7,516 bases of DNA from Oscillospiraceae bacterium (lineage in GTDB: Bacteria; Bacillota; Clostridia; Christensenellales; Aristaeellaceae), in contig JAISBH010000152.1 of NCBI GenBank assembly GCA_031266295.1, positions 1 through 7,516 of the forward strand. The letters run 5' to 3'. Positions 1 to 3,784 of the stretch are shown here, piece after piece (the stretch's first letter is position 1; every line of letters begins with the position of its first letter). The notes under the pieces were generated by a model. That model worked only from the letters and a program-made list of their open reading frames with translations, did no database searches and was not told where the DNA came from. Position numbers and translations under genes: made by a program.

Positions 1-982
1 ACTCGTCCATATAGCCTTGATTCAGCTCACTGGCCAGCCGCGCGAATCTCGCCGCGATGCGCCTAATCAATACGGCCAGCTTGCGTCCTACGATATACAG
101 CGCGGCGGCGGCGGCGACCGCCGCTATTATTATGGCCACTACCATAAATATACGTTCCAGTATAATCGCCAGTCTGCTGGGTTCCGCCGCCTCGGTCAGA
201 TCTGACAGATCCATACCCCCGCCGCCTCCGCCGCCAGGCTCCGAGCCTTGAGCGAACGTTAACTGGTTTAACAGCCATAGTATCCCCGTAATTGCGTACA
301 CCAGCGCCCGCCGCACCGCCGCGCCTATCAAACCTATATTCGCGACGACCAGCGTCAGCGCCGCCGCGCCCAGCACCAGCAGCGTATTCCTCCGTTGTAT
401 AAACCCGGACGTTTTGCCCGTCTTGCGCGACGCCGCGCCTACGGTCAGCGTAGAGTCGTTGAGCCTTAGCGCGGTCAGCAGGAAGTATATGGGCGCGACG
501 GCGTTCAGCGTGGCGCGCGCGGCGTTTGACGTTTCCGCGCCCGATATCCTTACCGCTAGCGCTATGAACGCGTGCGCCCCCGCCAGCGTCGTCCATACCG
601 CAGGCGAGGCCTCCTGTCCCGGAGGTTTCGCCGACGCCCGCAGCGCGAATAACCATAGCGCGATCAGCGGCGCGGCGTACACAACGCCCCACCACGCCCG
701 GAACAATGTCCACGCCTGCGTCAGCATAAACACGCCCGCCAGCCCCAACAGTCCCAGCAGCCCGGCGCGCAGCCTGGATTTCACGAATACTACGCCCGGC
801 CAGTACCCCAGCGACAGCGCCAGTGTGTACAGACCCATCGTCATCAGCCATAGCCGCGCTGAGTCCGCGCCGCCAAGATACGCCAAGTATAGCACCGCCA
901 CAGGCGCGCAGCCCAGCAGCAGCATTAAAAACGTCGTCGCGCGGTCGAACGCTCGGTGTGATCCGGGGTTAATGCCGGCCAA
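1..982 (-). CDS. Polytopic membrane protein, partial (possible DUF4129 / transglutaminase-cluster type)
   Basis: An uninterrupted minus-strand frame of 327 codons leaves the window at base 1, so the C-terminus is missing. The start chosen is TTG at 982-980, because GGAGGTGA lies 5 nt upstream; no ATG fits. The protein is rich in Leu, Ala and Val, with about seven or eight likely membrane segments: roughly residues 16-38, 44-66, 74-94, 97-116, 131-145, 160-174, 200-240 (probably two) and 274-298. A basic segment with FIQRRN (194-199) precedes the last pair. A run of seven glycines (250-256) leads to MDLSDLTEAAEPS, the final membrane helix and a basic cytoplasmic stretch ending NQGYMDE. The pattern of helix bundle, Gly linker, final helix and basic stretch resembles my memory of clostridial DUF4129 proteins encoded with transglutaminase-like proteins; this is inference. 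It lies 33 bp after the dehydrogenase on the same strand, so co-transcription is likely. That it is a membrane protein is well supported; the family is not. Confidence 0.
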   Translation of the reverse strand, partial: MAGINPGSHRAFDRATTFLMLLLGCAPVAVLYLAYLGGADSARLWLMTMGLYTLALSLGYWPGVVFVKSRLRAGLLGLLGLAGVFMLTQAWTLFRAWWGVVYAAPLIALWLFALRASAKPPGQEASPAVWTTLAGAHAFIALAVRISGAETSNAARATLNAVAPIYFLLTALRLNDSTLTVGAASRKTGKTSGFIQRRNTLLVLGAAALTLVVANIGLIGAAVRRALVYAITGILWLLNQLTFAQGSEPGGGGGGGMDLSDLTEAAEPSRLAIILERIFMVVAIIIAAVAAAAALYIVGRKLAVLIRRIAARFARLASELNQGYMDE

Positions 983-987
983 TTGGG

Positions 988-995
988 TCACCTCC
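988..995 (-). promoter_or_regulatory. Ribosome binding site deciding a TTG start
   Basis: On the minus strand GGAGGTGA lies 5 nt before TTG (982-980). An in-frame GTG (993-991) lies inside the SD itself and is therefore unlikely. The first downstream ATG, codon 20, has no SD and would cut into the first membrane segment. The SD is the main reason for the TTG start. Confidence 0.
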
Positions 996-1015
996 GTTGG
1001 GGTGGGGGGAGCAGG

Positions 1016-2656
1016 TTAATCCTTTTTGTCGCTACTTCGGCAGGGGAGGGATCCCACTGTTTCACGCAGCGTGCGGCGCACCGCGTTTGGGCACTCCAGC
1101 ATCTTTATGAACAGAGCCTCCACTTTCTCTCCTAAACCGATTGCGTAGAGGTCTATGCCGAATAACTGTTCGTTGTTTAATACCTGGCTCAACTGACCGT
1201 TGTAGCTGCCCGGCTGCCCGAACATTACCCCTTTCAGTTTTTCACGCACCGCCGCCGCGTATGGATCGGGGCTGATCGGCATGTCGCGTCCCTCGTCGTC
1301 CACTCCCATCAGATACCGCAGCCAGCCCGCTATCGACAGCGGTATCGCCTTCAATCCCCTCGCGTCCAACCCATCGCTCCTCGCGTACGCCTTCAGCGTT
1401 TCCCCAAACCTTATCGCCATCATCGAACTCTGATCCGTTGTAATCCTCTCCGGCGTATCCGGTATATTCGGATTGCTCAGCCTCTCGTCTATCACCTCGC
1501 GCAGAAATTCCAACGGTTTTATAATCTCCGGATCAGTCACCACCGGCATCCCCTCAACCGCGCCTATCATCTCCACCAAAGCCCTTATATCCTTATCGCC
1601 CATCTCGCTGGCTATAGTCGGGAATCCCAGCAGACACCCGAACGTCCCCATCCCTGTATGCAGCGGGTTCAAGCAGGTGCAGACCTTCATCCTCTCCGTC
1701 CGGTTGACCGTCTCCCGGTCAGTCATGAACACTCCGGCCTTTTCCAGCGGCGGTCTTCCATTCGGAAATCTATCCTCTATCACCAGATATCCCGGCGCTT
1801 CCGCGTTCACAAACGGCGCGATATACGTGCTTTTCCCTGTTATCCGGATGCTCATTCCCTCCAACCCCAATCCTTCCAGGTGCGCTTGTACGCGTGGATC
1901 GGGTCTGGGCGTGATCTTGTCGATCATGCTCCACGGGAACGACACCCTGTCTGATTCTGTCAAATAACGTAAAAACTCTTTATCCGCGAATCCATTCTCA
2001 ACCCATGCCTTCGCTACATACTGTATAGACTTACCCAGCGTCTTCCCGTTCCTGCTGCAATTATCCAGGCTCAACAGCGCGATCGGCATCCCGCCTTTGT
2101 TGAACCGCTCCAGCAGCATCGACGCGGCTATACCTATCACACCCTTGACCCCATCAGGCCCTTTTTCCACGTCGCGCTTAACCGACTCTATCGGCTTGCC
2201 CAGCGGATCCGTCAGCGCGTAACCCTTCTCGGTAATCGTGAAACTGATTATTTGCATAGATGGTTCCGCCGCTATTTTCTTCAGCCTGGTCAAACCCTCT
2301 TCGCTTGCCGATGAAACGACGTCTGTCACGCTGCCGACGACTGTCTTGTCCATCCTGCCGTCCGGCAGCATCGTTACCAGCAGCGATAGATTGTCATACG
2401 GCGTATAGCTACTCGTTAATATCTCCTCGTCGAACGTTTCCGCCGCGATGATGCCATGATCCGTCAATCCCACGTTCAGCAAATCTTGCTGCAGACGCGC
2501 TATATACGCGCGGAATATGTTGCCCGCGCCGAAGTGCAGCCAGCGAGGCGCGCTGTTCGTGATCTTCTCCGCCGCGACGATATCGAATCGCGGCAGCGCC
2601 ACACCTATCCGCGCCCATGCCTCGCGATCCTCCAGCGCATTCCGATTTAGCTTCAT
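1016..2656 (-). CDS. Mannitol dehydrogenase family oxidoreductase (polyol / fructuronate-type, long-chain)
   Basis: This predicts a 546-residue cytoplasmic NAD(P)-dependent dehydrogenase that would interconvert a ketose or keto-uronate and its polyol or aldonate (fructose/mannitol or fructuronate/mannonate). The family also includes UxuB and UxaB, so the substrate is open. The Rossmann dinucleotide site is FGAGNIFRAYI (residues 42-52). Family blocks follow: SFTITEKGYAL (138-148), SLDNCSRNG (196-204), FPWSMIDKITP (240-250) and the active-site segment MKVCTCLNPLHT (323-334), with K324, N330 and H333. Length matches clostridial members (about 540). The start is the ATG at 2656-2654, because AGGAGG lies 6 nt upstream; an in-frame ATG at 2674 would add six residues (MNRRYA) and put this SD inside the gene. 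The stop is TAA. The membrane-protein gene follows 33 bp later. It is expressed from a promoter with a good -10 and a palindrome at the -35. Family confidence is high; substrate confidence is low. Confidence 0.
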   Translation of the reverse strand: MKLNRNALEDREAWARIGVALPRFDIVAAEKITNSAPRWLHFGAGNIFRAYIARLQQDLLNVGLTDHGIIAAETFDEEILTSSYTPYDNLSLLVTMLPDGRMDKTVVGSVTDVVSSASEEGLTRLKKIAAEPSMQIISFTITEKGYALTDPLGKPIESVKRDVEKGPDGVKGVIGIAASMLLERFNKGGMPIALLSLDNCSRNGKTLGKSIQYVAKAWVENGFADKEFLRYLTESDRVSFPWSMIDKITPRPDPRVQAHLEGLGLEGMSIRITGKSTYIAPFVNAEAPGYLVIEDRFPNGRPPLEKAGVFMTDRETVNRTERMKVCTCLNPLHTGMGTFGCLLGFPTIASEMGDKDIRALVEMIGAVEGMPVVTDPEIIKPLEFLREVIDERLSNPNIPDTPERITTDQSSMMAIRFGETLKAYARSDGLDARGLKAIPLSIAGWLRYLMGVDDEGRDMPISPDPYAAAVREKLKGVMFGQPGSYNGQLSQVLNNEQLFGIDLYAIGLGEKVEALFIKMLECPNAVRRTLRETVGSLPCRSSDKKD

Positions 2657-2662
2657 TGCATA

Positions 2663-2668
2663 CCTCCT
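2663..2668 (-). promoter_or_regulatory. Ribosome binding site of the dehydrogenase gene
   Basis: A perfect AGGAGG on the minus strand lies 6 nt from ATG 2656-2654. It selects this start over the ATG at 2674, which would leave the SD inside the reading frame. Confidence 0.
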
Positions 2669-2692
2669 ATTCATACCTCACACATATATTTT

Positions 2693-2698
2693 ATTATA
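2693..2698 (-). promoter_or_regulatory. -10 box of the dehydrogenase promoter
   Basis: A consensus TATAAT on the minus strand is preceded directly by TG and places transcription start near 2686, about 30 nt before the start codon. At 17-nt spacing the -35 hexamer is CGGAAG, which does not resemble TTGACA and lies inside the palindrome at 2708-2722. A strong -10 without a -35 suggests dependence on an activator, or a regulated promoter; this is inference. Confidence 0.
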
Positions 2699-2707
2699 CA
2701 ACCTTTC

Positions 2708-2722
2708 CCGGAATCCTTCCGG
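2708..2722. promoter_or_regulatory. Perfect palindrome at the -35 position, candidate operator
   Basis: CCGGAA-TCC-TTCCGG is a perfect 6+3+6 inverted repeat. Its centre (2715) is about 29 bp before the predicted dehydrogenase start site. Position and symmetry fit a dimeric regulator site that replaces or blocks the -35. No regulator is encoded in the window, and I cannot assign the motif to a known regulator. Confidence 0.
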
Positions 2723-2743
2723 CTGTTATGCCTCCGGGGAAAT

Positions 2744-2763
2744 TTTTACAGGAACTGCGGATG
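2744..2763 (+). repeat. 20-bp direct repeat, left copy
   Basis: TTTTACAGGAACTGCGGATG is identical to 3689-3708, in the same orientation. The two copies bracket the small-RNA, inverted-repeat and small-ORF islet. After each copy a weaker similarity continues: TTGAATACTAG here and TTGTTAAACGCTAG there, the latter after 12 extra bases. It may be a dispersed intergenic repeat, an insertion footprint or a shared regulatory site. Confidence 0.
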
Positions 2764-2774
2764 TTGAATACTAG

Positions 2775-2789
2775 AATGAGCTTGCCCTG
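2775..2789 (+). repeat. 15-bp box AATGAGCTTGCCCTG, copy 1
   Basis: The same 15-mer occurs at 3304-3318, and with one mismatch on the minus strand at 3185-3171. Eighteen bases separate it from the -35 of the promoter at 2808. At 3304 the box again lies 18 bases before a candidate -35 and 42 bases from box start of the -10 equivalent. It could be an upstream regulator site or a remnant of a transposon end. Confidence 0.
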
Positions 2790-2807
2790 ACGCGCCGTCG
2801 AATCTTG

Positions 2808-2836
2808 TTGAATAACACCCTTGTCCGTGATATGAT
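2808..2836 (+). promoter_or_regulatory. Plus-strand promoter of the structured RNA / small peptide gene
   Basis: The -35 is TTGAAT (2808-2813), the spacer is 17 nt, and the -10 is the extended TGATATGAT (hexamer TATGAT, 2831-2836). Transcription would start near 2843, inside a perfect 7-bp hairpin (TGGCGCG 2839-2845, CGCGCCA 2854-2860). No annotated-size gene follows directly, so the promoter points to the RNA and 33-codon frame downstream. Confidence 0.
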
Positions 2837-2929
2837 AGTGGCGCGTCGTAAGGCGCGCCACGGGGCAGGCTGGATTGCTCTCATGTTCCCTTATACCCCC
2901 GGGCTGGGGAGGGAAGGAGCGTGAAGGCC

Positions 2930-3031
2930 ATGCTTAGATGGGTACTGATGTATTTGATTACATATTGGCAGCACATTTTGTTCGCTGCCCAGGTTGTACG
3001 CATCAGGTTCCGTCGCAAAGAAAAGCGCTGA
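2930..3031 (+). CDS. Small hydrophobic peptide, candidate type I toxin-like
   Basis: A 33-codon frame starts at ATG 2930 and ends at TGA 3029-3031. AAGGAG (2914-2919) lies 10 nt upstream; an in-frame GTG at 2921 is only 1 nt from this SD and is not preferred. The peptide has a hydrophobic, aromatic span of about 20 residues (LMYLITYWQHILFAAQVV is its core) and then a strongly basic tail, RIRFRRKEKR. A short membrane helix with a cationic C-terminus is the usual make-up of type I toxins such as TxpA, BsrG and Ldr, but no sequence homologue was recognised. The SD overlaps the arm of a stable leader hairpin, so translation may be blocked until refolding. The stop codon lies inside the 10-bp stem at 3027-3054, and a predicted antisense RNA covers the last codons and the 3' region. 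A chance frame in an RNA gene is the main alternative. Confidence 0.
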   Translation: MLRWVLMYLITYWQHILFAAQVVRIRFRRKEKR

Positions 3032-3054
3032 TCAGGTCCGAACCCCTGATCAGC
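3017..3054 (-). terminator. Intrinsic terminator, minus strand
   Basis: A perfect 10-bp stem, GCTGATCAGG paired with CCTGATCAGC (arms 3045-3054 and 3027-3036) with an 8-nt loop, is followed on the minus strand by GC-TTTT-C-TTT. On the plus strand the same hairpin is followed by CAAAACATG, so it should terminate mainly minus-strand transcripts. Confidence 0.
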
Positions 3055-3095
3055 AAAACATGAGAGCATAGGCTATCCACTTAGTCTTGCCCCGT
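3017..3095 (-). ncRNA. Predicted ~80-nt antisense RNA (candidate type I antitoxin RNA)
   Basis: A minus-strand promoter (TTGCAT, 17 nt, TATAAT) places a start near 3095, and an intrinsic terminator ends it near 3017. The RNA would be fully complementary to the 3' half of the plus-strand transcript, including the last codons of the small peptide frame. Its first bases (CACGGGGCA, then TGCTCTCATGTT further on) are the same as those near the 5' end of the plus transcript, because the two promoters lie in an inverted repeat. Convergent 3'-overlapping RNA pairs are known from txpA/RatA and bsrG/SR4. Expression is inferred, not shown. Confidence 0.
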
Positions 3096-3101
3096 GATTA
3101 G

Positions 3102-3130
3102 ATTATACAGCGGAAAACAGAATAATGCAA
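3102..3130 (-). promoter_or_regulatory. Minus-strand promoter of the antisense RNA
   Basis: TTGCAT (3130-3125), a 17-nt spacer and a consensus TATAAT (3107-3102) give a start near 3095. The -10 is perfect; the -35 is weak. The only downstream object on this strand is the terminator ~40-80 nt away, so the product must be a short RNA. Confidence 0.
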
Positions 3131-3168
3131 TACCTTGCTGGAATATTTCTCAACCCATCAACGCACCG

Positions 3169-3320
3169 TCCAGGGCAAGTTCATTTACTTTTTCGAGAGC
3201 CATTAGAGCGACTTTCGTATCGTCAAAGGTAATTTTGACCTAAGGAACGAAATAAGTCAGCCACAACGCATCGAATTATCGCTGTTTATGTCGAAACAAA
3301 GTAAATGAGCTTGCCCTGGA
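3169..3320. repeat. 152-bp MITE-like element with 23-bp terminal inverted repeats
   Basis: Bases 3169-3191 and 3298-3320 are inverted repeats of 23 bp with one mismatch. They contain the 15-bp box in opposite orientations, both facing outward. The interior is itself foldable: GTCAAA/TTTGAC within TTTCGT/ACGAAA within GACT/AGTC, around 3210-3265. No coding frame is present. The form suits a miniature inverted-repeat element or a long-hairpin RNA. No target-site duplication is evident in the flanks (GCACCG on the left, ACGAGG on the right). Confidence 0.
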
Positions 3321-3336
3321 ACGAGGCGTGGTTGTA

Positions 3337-3365
3337 TTGCTTCTGCGGGCGCATTCGCCCATAAT
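3337..3365 (+). promoter_or_regulatory. Promoter of the small antitoxin-like gene, with internal palindrome
   Basis: TTGCTT (3337-3342), a 17-nt spacer and CATAAT (3360-3365, five of six) lie just before the gene at 3386. A perfect inverted repeat GGGCG-CATT-CGCCC (3347-3360) fills the spacer and touches the -10, a typical operator position for autoregulation. The 15-bp box lies 18 nt upstream, as at the 2808 promoter. The leader would be very short, about 14 nt. Confidence 0.
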
Positions 3366-3385
3366 GAGCGCGGGGAGGGAATTCG

Positions 3386-3586
3386 ATGCGGGTAGAGCTG
3401 AGCCGGACGGCGGATGTCGCTGAAGCGTTTCAAGCGAGCGGCAAAGGATATGTCATAGAAACCGATTTGACGGATGAAGAAAAGGCGTTAATAGCCGCCG
3501 GAGTTCAAGAATACCGCGAGAATTCGGATTCTTTTACCAGCCTTGACGATTGCATCACGGAATGGGAAAAACTGCATAAACACTGA
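3386..3586 (+). CDS. Small antitoxin-like protein, 66 residues, no adjacent toxin
   Basis: The ATG is preceded by GGGGAGGG with a 6-nt spacer. The protein is small and acidic, with MRVELSRTADVAEAFQ at the N-terminus, a central TDLTDEEKALIAAGVQEYR helix and a C-terminal part FTSLDDCITEWEK. The ending '...S-L-D-D/E...E' after a helix resembles the C-terminal, toxin-binding part of Phd/YefM and RelB-type antitoxins; this is a resemblance of pattern only, and I do not recognise a named family. No toxin gene follows: a terminator lies 24 bp downstream, then a different operon. It could be an orphan antitoxin, a solitary regulator or a small protein of other use. The palindrome in its promoter fits autoregulation. 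That it is a real gene is well supported by SD, promoter and terminator. Confidence 0.
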   Translation: MRVELSRTADVAEAFQASGKGYVIETDLTDEEKALIAAGVQEYRENSDSFTSLDDCITEWEKLHKH

Positions 3587-3610
3587 CGACTTGCCAAACA
3601 AACCGAATGT

Positions 3611-3650
3611 CCTGTTCCCCTAGCTTTAACAAGGGGACAGGCGCGTTTTT
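3611..3650 (+). terminator. Intrinsic terminator of the small gene
   Basis: CCTGTTCCCCT (3611-3621) pairs with AGGGGACAGG (3632-3641), 10 bp with one bulged T and a 10-nt loop. GCGC-spaced TTTTT (3646-3650) follows. It separates the small gene from the CoA-transferase operon. Confidence 0.
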
Positions 3651-3688
3651 GTGTTAGGGCCAGTTCGCGGGAATATACAGTCCGAATA

Positions 3689-3708
3689 TTTTACAGGAAC
3701 TGCGGATG
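3689..3708 (+). repeat. 20-bp direct repeat, right copy
   Basis: Identical to 2744-2763 and 945 bp from it. Here it also forms the right arm of a local inverted repeat (CAGTTC 3661-3666 with GAACTG 3697-3702, and AATAT/ATATT inside). It lies 12 bp before the -35 of the CoA-transferase promoter. Confidence 0.
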
Positions 3709-3720
3709 CGCGCGGCGAAA

Positions 3721-3749
3721 TTGTTAAACGCTAGTCACGCTGATATAGC
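3721..3749 (+). promoter_or_regulatory. Promoter of the CoA-transferase / ABC-F operon
   Basis: TTGTTA (3721-3726), a 17-nt spacer and an extended -10 TGATATAGC (hexamer TATAGC, 3744-3749) would start transcription near 3756, about 29 nt before the gene. The SD AAAGGCGGTG (3769-3778) lies 6 nt before the ATG, with one mismatch to AAGGAGGTG. Confidence 0.
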
Positions 3750-3784
3750 CAGCCAATCAACCATCTGCTGAAAGGCGGTGCCGT

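Larger units (their letters stand above)
2843..3096 (+). ncRNA. Structured transcript with complementary 5' and 3' ends (candidate toxin message)
   Basis: The start is set by the promoter; the 3' end is a guess set by the last complementary base. The 5' part pairs with the 3' part in three blocks: CACGGGGCA (2859-2867) with TGCCCCGTG (3088-3096), TGGAT with ATCCA, and TGCTCTCATGTT (2876-2887) with AACATGAGAGCA (3057-3068). Inside lies a hairpin of TTCCCT (2886-2891) with AGGGAA (2910-2915) plus a CCCC/GGGG stem, which overlaps the SD of the small frame. CTGATG/CATCAG, GGCAGC/GCTGCC and a perfect 10-bp stem (3027-3036 with 3045-3054) follow. No U-tract terminator is visible on this strand. No match to 6S, SRP, tmRNA or RNase P RNA was recognised. 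The pairing is directly visible; that it is one transcript is inferred. Confidence 0.

Noticed and set aside
63..851. 262-codon minus-strand frame beginning MADDDGS
   Set aside because: It overlaps the membrane-protein frame in another phase, is composed mainly of Arg, Gly, Ala and Asp with no fold signal, and has no SD. It is a shadow of GC-rich coding DNA.
414..1019. 201-codon plus-strand frame
   Set aside because: Antisense to the membrane protein; Ser/Ala/Pro-rich with no SD. The opposite strand has a clear SD, start and helix pattern.
2657..2674. Six-residue N-terminal extension of the dehydrogenase (ATG at 2674)
   Set aside because: The consensus AGGAGG lies between the two ATGs at correct distance from the second; the extension would encode the SD as protein.
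2881..3069. 62-codon minus-strand frame opposite the small peptide
   Set aside because: No SD, and it crosses the minus-strand terminator; the strand is better read as a short antisense RNA.
2843..3096. 6S RNA, SRP RNA or RNase P RNA
   Set aside because: The closed-end fold recalls 6S RNA, and the GGTCCGAACC loop briefly recalls SRP, but the conserved core sequences of these RNAs are not present and an SD with a coherent peptide frame lies inside.
2744..3708. CRISPR array from the repeated segments
   Set aside because: Only two copies of the 20-mer, 945 bp apart, and three boxes in mixed orientation; there is no regular spacer pattern and no cas gene.
3651..3769. Gene remnant reading ILQELRM...LLNASHADIAS before the CoA-transferase
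   Set aside because: A short open stretch through the 20-bp repeat with no SD or start; the left copy of the repeat runs into a stop soon after. Promoter and repeat explain the region better.
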